Below are positions 43,982-53,513 of a DNA stretch of 64,000 nt, one piece after another; the first letter of the stretch is position 1, and every line of letters starts with the position of its first letter. Position numbers and translations under genes: made by a program. The stretch comes from Phycisphaerae bacterium (lineage in GTDB: Bacteria; Planctomycetota; Phycisphaerae; UBA1845; PWPN01), in contig JAUCQB010000055.1 of assembly GCA_030372985.1 (NCBI GenBank), positions 1-64,000 of the forward strand, written 5' to 3'. A model generated the notes under the pieces. That model saw only the letters and a program-made list of their open reading frames with translations. It was not told the origin of the DNA and ran no database searches.

Positions 43982-44977
43982 ATGGCTGCATCCCATCCGA
44001 AGACAATCATGGGTCCGGCGCTGCCCAACATCCCATGGGAGGCCAGGCCGAGCCGATGCCACGACGTGGTCTGGCGCTACAGCAGAAACCCGGTCATCCC
44101 GCGAGACCTGATTCCCTGCTCGAACAGCATTTTCAACAGCGCCGTCGTGCCCTGCGAGGGTGGCTTTGCCGGCGTGTTCCGGGTCGACGACCGCCGCCGT
44201 TTCATGCGCCTGCACAGCGGCCGCAGTACCGATGGAATTAACTGGCAGCTCAACCCCGAGCCCATCCAGTTCCTGGGTGAGGACCCGGAGATCTGCCGCT
44301 TCGAGTACGGTTATGATCCGCGGGTCTGCCGGATCGAGGATCGCTACTACATCACCTGGTGCAACGGTTACCATGGGCCGACCATCGGGATGGCCTACAC
44401 GCATGATTTCGAGACGTTTCACCAGTGCGAGAACATCACGCTGCCCTACAACCGCAACGGGGTGCTCTTCCCCCGGCGAATCAACGGCAAGTACTACATG
44501 CTGAGCCGCCCGAGCGACACCCGGCACACCTCGTTCGGCGACATCTTCTGCAGCGAGTCGCCCGACCTGGTGTATTGGGGCCGGCACCGCTTTGTCATGG
44601 GCACGCGCAAAGGTTGGCAGAGCACAAAAATCGGCGCCGGGCCGGTGCCCATTGAGACGCAGCAGGGCTGGCTGCTCATCTACCACGGCGTGCTGACTTC
44701 CTGCAACGGCTATGTGTATAGCGCCGGGGCGGCCCTGTTGGACCTGGATGAACCCTGGCGGGTCATCTGTCGCGCCGCTCCCTACCTGATCTCGCCGCAG
44801 CGCGACTACGAGTGCGTCGGCGACGTGCCTAACGTGGTCTTTCCCTGCGCCGCCCTGGCCGACGCCGACACCGGCCGCATGGCCATCTACTACGGCTGCG
44901 CCGACACCGTCACCGGCCTGTGCTTTGCCCAGGTGGATGAACTGATCGACTTCATCAAGGCCAATTCCGACGAGTGA
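43982..44977 (+). CDS. GH130-family glycoside phosphorylase/hydrolase
   Basis: 331 residues, a five-bladed beta-propeller. [54 protein letters not shown] and LLIYHGVL are typical of GH130, whose members phosphorolyse or cleave beta-mannosyl links (mannosyl-glucose or mannosyl-GlcNAc). The catalytic Asp should be the one in YDPRV/ EDPE, which I cannot separate by sequence alone. Cytoplasmic, with no signal peptide. The ATG has AAGGAG upstream. Confidence 0.88.
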   Translation: MAASHPKTIMGPALPNIPWEARPSRCHDVVWRYSRNPVIPRDLIPCSNSIFNSAVVPCEGGFAGVFRVDDRRRFMRLHSGRSTDGINWQLNPEPIQFLGEDPEICRFEYGYDPRVCRIEDRYYITWCNGYHGPTIGMAYTHDFETFHQCENITLPYNRNGVLFPRRINGKYYMLSRPSDTRHTSFGDIFCSESPDLVYWGRHRFVMGTRKGWQSTKIGAGPVPIETQQGWLLIYHGVLTSCNGYVYSAGAALLDLDEPWRVICRAAPYLISPQRDYECVGDVPNVVFPCAALADADTGRMAIYYGCADTVTGLCFAQVDELIDFIKANSDE

Positions 44978-45038
44978 TCCCGAAGAATCGCCCGGATGCT
45001 CCGACGCGCCGGGTCGAGCCACGCGGTCGCGCGGCCCG

Positions 45039-45962
45039 CTACGGCCGGTACTTGCGCCAGTAGAGCATGAACAGAAGAACGGACAGCATCGCCAGCGTGA
45101 CGATGATCCAGAACGCAAAGGGGTTGCCCCTGTAGAACGGCGAGGGGAGATCAACGTTCATCGAGAAAGCGCTGACCACGAACGTCGGCACCATGATGGC
45201 GATGGTGATGATATTCAGCGTCTTCATCAACACGTTGAGGTTATTGCTCACGATGGAGGCCCGGGCGTCCATCAGATTGGCCAGGATGTTAGAGTACATG
45301 TCGGCCTGTCGGTAGCACTGGTTGTTCTCGATGATCAGGTCATCGAGGAACTCCACCTCTTCGGTGCTGAAACCCAGGCGGGCGGCGTTGTTCTTGAGCT
45401 TCTCCAGCAGAGCGCCGTTGGAATTGATCGCGTTGACGTAGTACACGAGGCTCTTCTCGAGGGTGAACATGTTGATCAGGTGCTTGTTCTCCATCGAGGT
45501 GTTGATCTCTTTCTGGAGTTCATCGGAGATCATGCTGATGCCCTTGAGATGCTCGCGGAAATGGATGACCGACCGGGCGATCAGCTTGAGAATCACGTCC
45601 GCCGCGGAATGGATTCGGGTCAGAGGCACGCCGTCGAACAGCGGCACGTCCTCCGAAATCACGATCTTGACCCGGTCCTTGAAAAGGAAAGCGCCCACCG
45701 ATCCGACCTTGAACAGGAACTGCTCGCCGCCGGAATAGTTCTTGGGACGCTTAAAGATCACCGCCACGTGCTCGGGCTCAAACTCCAGACGCGAGAGCTC
45801 GTCCGGGTCGAGGGCCGATGCGAAGGTGTGCTCGTCCACCTTCAACTCGTCGATCAGGTACCGCTTTTCGGTCTCGTCCGGGTTGCAGAAGATGGTGACC
45901 TGCGCATGGTCGTCCTCCACCTCGGACAATCGACGGTCGACAATGTTGTACTGCTTCCTCAT
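45039..45962 (-). CDS. CorA-like divalent cation transporter
   Basis: 307 residues: a cytoplasmic funnel rich in helices and two C-terminal membrane spans (TIAIMVPTFVVSAF and WIIVTLAMLSVLLFMLYW). CorA members take up Mg2+, Co2+ or Ni2+. The loop motif is SMN (267-269) instead of GMN, which should change the selectivity filter. The YRKxxRP-like end WRKYRP is usual. The start at 45962 matches the family N-terminus but has no clear Shine-Dalgarno. Confidence 0.82.
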   Translation of the reverse strand: MRKQYNIVDRRLSEVEDDHAQVTIFCNPDETEKRYLIDELKVDEHTFASALDPDELSRLEFEPEHVAVIFKRPKNYSGGEQFLFKVGSVGAFLFKDRVKIVISEDVPLFDGVPLTRIHSAADVILKLIARSVIHFREHLKGISMISDELQKEINTSMENKHLINMFTLEKSLVYYVNAINSNGALLEKLKNNAARLGFSTEEVEFLDDLIIENNQCYRQADMYSNILANLMDARASIVSNNLNVLMKTLNIITIAIMVPTFVVSAFSMNVDLPSPFYRGNPFAFWIIVTLAMLSVLLFMLYWRKYRP

Positions 45963-46614
45963 GGCGCCGGGAGTGTAGCCGTTTTCCACGTCAATGAAAA
46001 CAGGCCTGGCGACGGGCGGTCTCGGGAGGTCATCCGCCAGATAGCGGCGCGTGCGGGAAGGCCTGTCGCCGGACGCATCCAGGCCGAAGGCCTTGCACCC
46101 GTCTGGTGCAACTCCTTCAGGGGTGCCCGAGCGACTTCGAGCACCGCCACCGGGGCCGGCGCTTCGCTTGCCGCCCGTCTGTTGCTGTCTGAGGCCCTCG
46201 GACTCGCCAACGCTTGGCGAGCGACAGGCCGGCATGCTCGGCTGCCACTGAATTCGAGATGCGTCCGTCTTGGGGCGAAAGAGAGATCCGCGGCACACGA
46301 GAACGGGGACCGGCCCGCCGCCGGAATGTCGGTTGTCGGCAATCTTCACGCCACTGGCCCTGTCCCGGCCAAGCACTTCACCGCTGTTGTTCGTCATGGG
46401 TCGACAGGGCAGAGATGTCGGCTGTCATCCGTTATCGGCAGCAGGGTTTTGACCGAAGTGTTGCTGAAGGTATTGAATTCCCATGGCGACGGTGATATGC
46501 TCCGGTAAGCTGCGGAGGTAGCCGAGTAATCATGAACTGCATCGCCGTTACACAACGGTCTAAACGTTGCGTGACGAGCTGTCGACCGGCGACGACGTCG
46601 AAGGAGGGATCTCG
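45963..46614. other. Divergent region with a promoter for the 46.6 kb gene
   Basis: No gene. A TTGAAT (46473-46478), 17-bp spacer, TATGCT (46496-46501) promoter drives rightward. The frames that cross the region on both strands have no conserved features. Confidence 0.5.
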
Positions 46615-48495
46615 ATGAACCGAAACGCAAGCCCGTTGGTCCTGTCGCTGGCGTTTGCCTGTTCGGCGGCCTTGTCCTCTCCGACGGCATGGGGAGCCGT
46701 CTCGATCACGGGCCACGGCCGATACGAAAAGATCAAAGGCAAGCCCGCCGTCGGCTATGTCGAACTCTACGAGTCGGATCTGTTCCTTTCACCCCCGAAC
46801 AGCTCCTATGTTGGCCCCTCCAGTCGGCTGGGGGGCGCGGCCTACTACACCGGGAGCTCATGCCAGAGCGGCACAACCCACGACGGCGTCTACTGCTTCG
46901 AAAACGTGCCGGCCGGAACCTATTCGATTCTGGTTAATCAGCCCACGTTCTTCATCGCCCCAAAGGTGGTAACTGATGTCACCATCCCCTCCGGCCAGAC
47001 CGTGACAGTCAATCCGGAGTTGCCGATTGACTACTCAACGTATTTCAAGAACGACTGGACCGGTCCGGCCTACCGATGGTACCAGACCTTCGTGGCCACC
47101 GGGGTCTCTATTCGCGGGGTCGCGTTCTCGTACGCGGGGGAAGACCCGGCGAATATCGAGGTGGCCGTGCTCAAGGACAACGGAAACGCAAACGTGGTCA
47201 ACTGGCAGTTCGTCGGTGCCCGTACCGACTCATCGATTGCGGACGTGACCGACAACTGGGTCCGCTGGCGGTCGGGGGAGATCCCAACAGTCATCGGCAC
47301 GCGTTATGCCATTCGTCTGACGGCCAACGGCGGGAGCGGCAACCTGCAGCCCTACAAACGCAACAAGGACGGCAACAGCTACGCCAACGGCCGGGCCTAT
47401 GACGCGAATGGCAACGCTCAGAACTTCGATTTGAATATCACCGTCTTCTCCGACAACGACGGGACCGTCGTGACCATGAATAAGAGGACTCAAGGCCTCG
47501 GCTACATGTGCGATGACGGGTTCTTCGGCACGCGGTGGGGCCAGACGTTCACGGCCAAGGGCAAGGGCCTCGCTGGGGCAGACGTCTTCGCGGCTGGGGC
47601 GGCGGAACACTGGGATCTCAAGTTCCTCTGGCGCGTGCGGCAGGGTGGACCGACCGGGCCTCAAATCGGCCCAGACAAGATCACCGTAGGCGCTTTCTAC
47701 GGTTCTGGAGTGGGTCTGCACGGAGTCAGCTACAGCTTGGACGAAGTCCCTTTGATCAAGAACCAAACCTACTTCGTCGAATTCAACGTCTACGATCCCC
47801 CTCCCGATTCAAACGGTTTCAATCCTTTTTTCATGAAACACCCTGCCGGGGCCAGTTGCAGCACCGAGGGCGACCCCGACCAGTATGACGGCGGCAACGC
47901 CTACCGGGGCAACGTGGCCCGCCCGGATGACGACCTGTCTATGACCATCCTCGAGTATGCCGTCATGGGCCCGGAGATCGCCCTGAACAAGAATGTCCTG
48001 GCTCACAACGTCTTCCTTGGAGATTCCCTGGACAGCGACAGTTTCACGATATTCAACAGCGGCCGTGACACGCTCAACTACACGATCGACGAGATTCCGG
48101 TGGTGAACTGGCTTGACGTGATCCCGACCAGCGGTTCCTCCACGACTGAGACGGACACCATCACGGTTGACTACTCGACCGCCTCCCTGGCCGTCGGGCG
48201 CTACACCACCGTCATCCGCGTCAGCGGCAATGCGGCGAACAGCCCGAAGGACATCGCCGTGACCATTGACGTCCACAGCGTCAAGCCTGATTACGACGGC
48301 GACACGGACGTTGACCAGGACGACTTCGGCCACTTGCAGGAGTGCTTTACGGGTCCGGGCGTCACAGTCACCGATCCGAACTGTGCCAATGCCCCGCTCG
48401 ACGCCGACGACGACGTGGACATCGACGATTTTGCGGTTTTGCAGAGCTGCATGAGCGGCAGGGACATCCCGGCCGACCGAGACTGCGCCGGCTGA
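46615..48495 (+). CDS. Large secreted protein with BACON-like and dockerin-like domains
   Basis: 626 residues. Signal peptide to about residue 27 (PTAWGA); a carboxypeptidase-regulatory-like opening (YVELYESD... YCFENVPAGTYSILV); two jelly-roll-like parts; a BACON/choice-of-anchor-like segment (TIFNSGRDTLNYTIDEIPVVNWLDVIPTSG) near 480-560; and a C-terminal dockerin-like pair DYDGDTDVDQDDFGHLQECF and DADDDVDIDDFAVLQSCMSG. Such proteins bind carbohydrate or calcium at the surface or in a multi-protein complex. The ATG at 46615 has AAGGAGGG upstream. Exact function unknown. Confidence 0.8.
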   Translation: MNRNASPLVLSLAFACSAALSSPTAWGAVSITGHGRYEKIKGKPAVGYVELYESDLFLSPPNSSYVGPSSRLGGAAYYTGSSCQSGTTHDGVYCFENVPAGTYSILVNQPTFFIAPKVVTDVTIPSGQTVTVNPELPIDYSTYFKNDWTGPAYRWYQTFVATGVSIRGVAFSYAGEDPANIEVAVLKDNGNANVVNWQFVGARTDSSIADVTDNWVRWRSGEIPTVIGTRYAIRLTANGGSGNLQPYKRNKDGNSYANGRAYDANGNAQNFDLNITVFSDNDGTVVTMNKRTQGLGYMCDDGFFGTRWGQTFTAKGKGLAGADVFAAGAAEHWDLKFLWRVRQGGPTGPQIGPDKITVGAFYGSGVGLHGVSYSLDEVPLIKNQTYFVEFNVYDPPPDSNGFNPFFMKHPAGASCSTEGDPDQYDGGNAYRGNVARPDDDLSMTILEYAVMGPEIALNKNVLAHNVFLGDSLDSDSFTIFNSGRDTLNYTIDEIPVVNWLDVIPTSGSSTTETDTITVDYSTASLAVGRYTTVIRVSGNAANSPKDIAVTIDVHSVKPDYDGDTDVDQDDFGHLQECFTGPGVTVTDPNCANAPLDADDDVDIDDFAVLQSCMSGRDIPADRDCAG

Positions 48496-48792
48496 GCCGA
48501 TCGCCGTCTCTGCCGCTTGCACCTGGGCCACGCCGCAACCCCCAGGTCTGTCACCCAGAATTGATGGAACGCCCTGGCCGGCCGGCAGCCAGATTCGGAA
48601 CGGCCGCGGTTCGGCCGATATCTGTTTATTGTGAATAATGTGATGCCCAAGCACCGCCGACGGCCTCTCCCGGCCCGAAAGAAGCTCGGTTTTATCGCTC
48701 TTTTTCGCGACATCGCATATCGCGCTTGACTTCGGCGCTTTGCCTGCGAAAAACCCATAGCCAAGCTAAAACAGACAAGGCAAGGGACCAGA

Positions 48793-48984
48793 ATGATTAC
48801 CCACGTCAAAGATCTGCTCAAGAGCAAGGACAGCAAGACCGACGACGATGTCGGCCACGGGCCGGCTGTCACCGAGTACGTGATCCTCCTTGCGGTGATC
48901 GTCGGCATTGTGCTGATCGGATGCGGCTCATTGGTCGCCAAGGTCAGCGACATCCTCAACGCGGTGGCCGCAGTCATGTCCTGA
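48793..48984 (+). CDS. Flp/Fap-type class IVb pilin
   Basis: 63 residues. The conserved segment GPAVTEYVILLAVIVGIVLIGCG matches the Flp pilin N-terminal helix, with the invariant Glu-Tyr after the prepilin cleavage site. Flp pilins build adhesive pili with a TadA-type ATPase. No tad genes sit beside it; the GspE/PilB-like ATPase at 51.5 kb is of another class. AAGGGA precedes the ATG. Confidence 0.85.
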   Translation: MITHVKDLLKSKDSKTDDDVGHGPAVTEYVILLAVIVGIVLIGCGSLVAKVSDILNAVAAVMS

Positions 48985-49628
48985 TGCGGACCGCCTCCCG
49001 AGCCAATACCCCCCGGTCCGAAAAACGGGCAACACAACGCGCCCAGGCGGCACCCTGATACGCAGTCAGCTTGCGGGCTTGGTCATGCCGGACAACCCGG
49101 CGTGGCTGACGGGCAAGCGTGCCTGGAGAGCCGGGGCACGGTCAAGCCCGGCAGTGCGCGGCGCAGCGCTGAGGAATGATGAATGCAGAATTGAGAATGG
49201 GGCATGCTGGGTCTCCGCCCATGAGCCCCTCTGCCGGTGAACTCCGGAAGCATCGGCGAACCGGCATCAAACGCCTGATTCACACGTGTCTTTCAACACC
49301 TTCGCGGCGTTGTTCATGCAACTGGGAAACAAGAGTCTCGCTTCGCATCTTTCTGAAGCGGTTCGACACCCCGCGTCGGTCTTGAACAAACACTGCCGTG
49401 AGGGTAGAATACAATACCCGCTTTGAGTGCTGCCCCTGATGCAGGATGGGTTGCGGTGTCTCAGGCCATGGGTGTACGTTCAGAGCCCTCTGTATGCTCC
49501 CCTGCCGAGGGTGGTGTGCACAAGCGTGCAGCGCGACAGGACGACAAGGAGTCGCGCAAAGCACAGGACGGCGGCCAGGTTCGCGATGAACGTGCCATGG
49601 CGCGGCTGGCGAAGAAAAGGCGGATGTG
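48985..49628. other. Intergenic region, nothing recognised
   Basis: About 640 bases between the pilin and the DUF4185-like gene. It holds a fragment reminiscent of dispersed AATGCAGAATTGAGAATG repeats at about 49170-49205, but no gene. Confidence 0.4.
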
Positions 49629-51326
49629 ATGACGCGATTACCGGCCTGGATGATGTTGCCGCTGTTGGGGCTCATTTCACATGCCGTCGTGGCGGATGAG
49701 GCTCTCACAACACGCCGGATCTGCAAGATCGTCGGCAGCACGCACGCCTGGGACATCGATGCCGGGATCACGGTCCTGAACGACGGCTTCAAGGGAGTGG
49801 TCGGAGCCGATCTGGGGCCGATGACGTCCTACCAGGGCAAGCTGTGGTTCAATCTTGGCGACACCAACGCCACCGGCTGGTGGACCAACTTCGTCGTACC
49901 GCACTCGTCCGATACCGGCTTTTCAGACGGCATCGTGATCGATGGCTACCTGAACTGTACCACTTATCCCGGCACCGCGTTGTCCCCCCGCCCGTCGTAC
50001 GTCATCCCCAACGCCATGTTCACGGTGAACGGAGCCGCCACCTCCGGCATGTTTGCACAGTATATGGAGGTTCAGGAGGTCATCGGCCACGACCACCACA
50101 TCTACAACTCATGGCTCGCCCAATACGACGGGGGCGCCGGATTGTTTCGCCCCTATAAGACAGGGGTGTACCGGTGGACGGGAACGGGAGCACCGGATGT
50201 TCACTTTCATTTTGGAATGGCCTCATTCTGGGTCGATCGCGACGTCGGATACATTTACATGGTCGGCAGTCCATCCGGTCGATTCGGCGGTGTCAAGCTT
50301 GCCCGCACACCCATCGAGGAATTCCTGAATCCCAACACAGCGGTGCCGTGGACGTACTTCATGGGCAATGATAGCTGGTCGCAGCCCACGATGGACGAGG
50401 CGGTGATACAAGCCGCCCCCTGGTTGATTGCGCCGAAGGATCCGGACTGGAGCCTGGCCAAAAACTACGACAATCTGCCGTGGAACGATCAGGGCCCGCT
50501 CATTACGATTGCCGAGTTCTCGATCATCTACAACCCGTTCCTCAAGAAGTTCCTCCTCATCACCGGCCGGCCCTGTTCGGCGGCCACCGGCGGCGGAGCA
50601 TGGTACTACAGCGCCGATCAGCTCACCGGACCGTGGAGTCAGGATGAACTGCTGATGGCCAACCGCACCGACGGAGGGCATGAATGGACCTATTACGGCA
50701 CCTACACCACCGATACGCTTCTCACGCACGGCGGGCAAAGGATGTACATGGTCGCCTCCACCTGGGAGCCCTACAGCGTTTACCTGTATGAAGTGCGCTT
50801 CGACAACTGTCCGGGAATCGACAACCCCGATCAGGCGGACGCTGACGATGACGGTCTTGGAGATGTCTGCGACAACTGCCCGATCACAGCAAACACCGAC
50901 CAATCGGATATCGACCTGGACGGGCTCGGCGATGTGTGCGACGAGGACATGGACGGTGACGAGGTCGCCAACACGAACGACAACTGCCCGCTCCACCCCA
51001 ACCCCGATCAGGATGACGAAGATGACGACGGCGCGGGGACCGCGTGCGATCAGTGCCCGCACACCCTCCCGGGGGCGTTCGTTGACGAGCATGGTTGCCC
51101 GTACCCTGTTGCGGGGGATTTCGACCACGATGGAGATGTGGACCAGCGAGACTTCGGCCACCTCCAGAAATGCTTTTCCGGGCCCGGCATCGAGCCGACC
51201 GATTCAGAGTGTCTGGAGGCCCGGCTCGACGGCGATGCCGACGTGGATGGAAGCGATTATGCCGTCTGGAAACGTTGCCTGAGCGGTCGTGACATTCCCG
51301 GCAACCCGAACTGCGTCAACCCGTGA
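49629..51326 (+). CDS. DUF4185-like secreted protein with thrombospondin type 3-like repeats and dockerin-like tail
   Basis: 565 residues. Signal peptide (about 1-23), then a beta-propeller-like domain starting YQGKLWFNLGDTNATGWW and including HHIYNSWLAQYDGGAG, which fits DUF4185/GH-type propellers. Residues about 390-480 are aspartate-rich calcium loops (DNCPGIDNPDQADADDDGLGDVCD...), repeated about three times. The C-terminus is the same dockerin-like pair as at 46.6 kb (DFDHDGDVDQRDFGHLQKC). Probably a surface or complex-bound glycan-active protein. The ATG at 49629 has AAGGCGG upstream. Confidence 0.8.
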   Translation: MTRLPAWMMLPLLGLISHAVVADEALTTRRICKIVGSTHAWDIDAGITVLNDGFKGVVGADLGPMTSYQGKLWFNLGDTNATGWWTNFVVPHSSDTGFSDGIVIDGYLNCTTYPGTALSPRPSYVIPNAMFTVNGAATSGMFAQYMEVQEVIGHDHHIYNSWLAQYDGGAGLFRPYKTGVYRWTGTGAPDVHFHFGMASFWVDRDVGYIYMVGSPSGRFGGVKLARTPIEEFLNPNTAVPWTYFMGNDSWSQPTMDEAVIQAAPWLIAPKDPDWSLAKNYDNLPWNDQGPLITIAEFSIIYNPFLKKFLLITGRPCSAATGGGAWYYSADQLTGPWSQDELLMANRTDGGHEWTYYGTYTTDTLLTHGGQRMYMVASTWEPYSVYLYEVRFDNCPGIDNPDQADADDDGLGDVCDNCPITANTDQSDIDLDGLGDVCDEDMDGDEVANTNDNCPLHPNPDQDDEDDDGAGTACDQCPHTLPGAFVDEHGCPYPVAGDFDHDGDVDQRDFGHLQKCFSGPGIEPTDSECLEARLDGDADVDGSDYAVWKRCLSGRDIPGNPNCVNP

Positions 51327-51456
51327 CGCGCTGCAAACAGGCCTCGCCAGGTTTTGCCATGCCGCCGGCGCGTCCGCTCGTGCGTTCAGAAGGGCACCTC
51401 ACAAAGTCCGGGGTTCTGACGATTCGGCAACCGTCGGAGAGCGGTTCGACTGAACA

Positions 51457-53142
51457 TCACCCGACGTTGGTGACGCGAAGGACTTCCTCGCAGGTGGTGT
51501 GGCCGGCCAGGACCTTGTCCCAGCCATCCTGACGGAGCAGCCGCAGGCCGTGTTGCATCGCGACCTGCCGAATTCGACCGGCGGAGGCCCGCTGGACAAT
51601 GAGCTCCCGCAGCTCGTCATCGATCAGCATGAGTTCGTAGATTCCGACACGCCCGCGGTAGCCAATCTGCCGACATTCGCGGCATCCGACTCCGCGGTAC
51701 AGGACCTGACCCTTGTCGATGACAAAATCCTGCGGCAGGGCGTCGCGGTCGGGCTTGTACTCCTCCCTGCAATGCGGGCAGATGGTCCGCACCAGTCGCT
51801 GGGCCAGGATGCCTTCGACGGAGCTGGAAACCAGAAACGGCTCAACGCCCATATCCAGCAGACGCGTGGTGGCGCCCGACGAGTCGTTGGTGTGCAGGGT
51901 GCTGAAGACCAGGTGACCGGTGAGTGAGGCGTTGATCGCCACCTCGGCCGTCTCGCGGTCGCGGATTTCGCCGACCAGAATCACGTCGGGGTCGTGACGC
52001 AGGAACGAGCGGAGGGCCCGGGAGAAATTCAGACCGATTTTCTCGCTCGTCTGCACCTGGTTGATGCCGTCGAGGTAGTACTCGATCGGGTCCTCGATCG
52101 TGAGGATCTTGATCTCGTCGGAAACGATGGTGTGCAATGCGGCGTAGAGCGTGGTCGTTTTTCCGCTGCCGGTCGGGCCAGTCACCAGAATGATGCCGTG
52201 CGGCATGCGGATCAGCCGCTCGAACTGGTTGAGCACATCCGACCCCATGCCCAACTGCTGGAGCGACAGGTTGATGGACTGCCGATCGAGGATACGCATG
52301 ACCACCGCCTCGCCGTAGCCCGTCGGGATGATCGAAACGCGGAAGTCGATCTCCCGGCCGTGAATGCGGGCCTTGAAGCCGCCGTCCTGGGGCAGGCGCT
52401 TCTCAGCGATGTTCAGGTTGCTCATGATCTTGATGCGGCTGATAATCGCTGCCTGAAATCGCTCGATCTTGGGCGGCAACACGGTGTTCTGCAGCACGCC
52501 GTCAATGCGATAACGAATCTTCAGGTCGTGCTCATACGGCTCAATGTGAATATCGCTGGCCTTGTCCCGTATCGCCTCGGTCAGGATTTCGTTGACCAGC
52601 CGGACAACCGTGGCTTCCTGGGCCATCTCCACCAGGTCGCCGTTCTCATCCACCGATTCGCTGAGCAGCTCGACGTCTTCCTCTTCCGGCTGGTCCTCGA
52701 TCATCTCGTCGATCGTGGAGCCGCCCACCCCGAAGTGCTGGCGAATCAGCCGCTGGATCTCGGTGGCGCTGGCCAGCACCGCCTCGACCTTCAGGCCGGT
52801 GAGCATGCGCAGTTCATCCAGGGCGGTAAAATCGAACGGGTCCGCGGTGGCCACCCGTAAGGTGTCTGCGGTCTTCTCGATGGGAATCAGGCCCCGCTTG
52901 TGGACCAGACGCGTCGGCATCAGCTTGAGCAAATCCCTGTCGATGGCGATCTGTGTGAGATCCACCACCGAGATGCTCATCTGCTCGCCGAGTGCCTCCA
53001 GGACATCTCGTTCCTCGACGAAGCCCATGCGAACCAGAATCTGATCAATGCGCTCCTGGGGGTTCTTGCGCGCCGCCTGGGCCGCCTGGAGATGCTCCGG
53101 CCGGATCTTGCCCCGCTCGAGCAGGATTTCGCCGACACTCAC
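51457..53142 (-). CDS. GspE/PilB-family secretion or pilus assembly ATPase
   Basis: 561 residues. N-terminal MshEN domain, Walker A GPTGSGKTTTLYAAL, Asp box and Walker B HDPDVILVGEIRDRETA, and the tetracysteine zinc motif CPHCREEYKP...CRECRQIGYRGRVGIYE. It powers a type IV pilus or type II secretion machine. The lone prepilin at 57.9 kb may be a substrate, but the inner-membrane partner (PilC/GspF) is not in the window. Start is GTG at 53142. Confidence 0.93.
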   Translation of the reverse strand: MSVGEILLERGKIRPEHLQAAQAARKNPQERIDQILVRMGFVEERDVLEALGEQMSISVVDLTQIAIDRDLLKLMPTRLVHKRGLIPIEKTADTLRVATADPFDFTALDELRMLTGLKVEAVLASATEIQRLIRQHFGVGGSTIDEMIEDQPEEEDVELLSESVDENGDLVEMAQEATVVRLVNEILTEAIRDKASDIHIEPYEHDLKIRYRIDGVLQNTVLPPKIERFQAAIISRIKIMSNLNIAEKRLPQDGGFKARIHGREIDFRVSIIPTGYGEAVVMRILDRQSINLSLQQLGMGSDVLNQFERLIRMPHGIILVTGPTGSGKTTTLYAALHTIVSDEIKILTIEDPIEYYLDGINQVQTSEKIGLNFSRALRSFLRHDPDVILVGEIRDRETAEVAINASLTGHLVFSTLHTNDSSGATTRLLDMGVEPFLVSSSVEGILAQRLVRTICPHCREEYKPDRDALPQDFVIDKGQVLYRGVGCRECRQIGYRGRVGIYELMLIDDELRELIVQRASAGRIRQVAMQHGLRLLRQDGWDKVLAGHTTCEEVLRVTNVG

Positions 53143-53513
53143 TGATCAATCCCCGCAAGCACGTCGACCACCGGTCTCCAACAGCCGGTTCTGCTTTGGT
53201 GAACCGTGCCAGACCATCGGCGTAGGCGCACCTAGTCCCCGGTCACCATACCGCTTATAAAGCCGCCATCGGGAAAAGTTGCGGCCTCCATCCGAAAAAC
53301 AGATCCAGATTCCGAGACGACGATTCGTCACCACCACCAATATCCATCAACTCGTGATCTTAAGTCATTTACTGGCAAGGTTTTAAGATCTAGGGATCCT
53401 GTTGCGATTCAAGATGGCTTGATCGCCCTGGGATGACTTTTGAACCGCTGTCCCCCTGGTCCAGCGTCCGGTATTATGAGGAATCCAGCTTGGGTGCGAG
53501 AGGAACCTGTGGC
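53143..53513. other. Intergenic region with an inverted repeat
   Basis: GATCTTAA-N19-TTAAGATC at 53356-53390; otherwise no gene. The repeat lies between divergent gspE and the DUF6807-like gene. Confidence 0.4.

Noticed and set aside
43736..45154. Minus-strand frame of 472 codons over GH130
   Set aside because: Shadow of the GH130 gene; low-complexity valine/aspartate/alanine composition.
45963..46397. N-terminal extension of the CorA-like gene by 145 codons
   Set aside because: The sequence is glycine/arginine-rich with no CorA similarity; family alignment begins at 45962.
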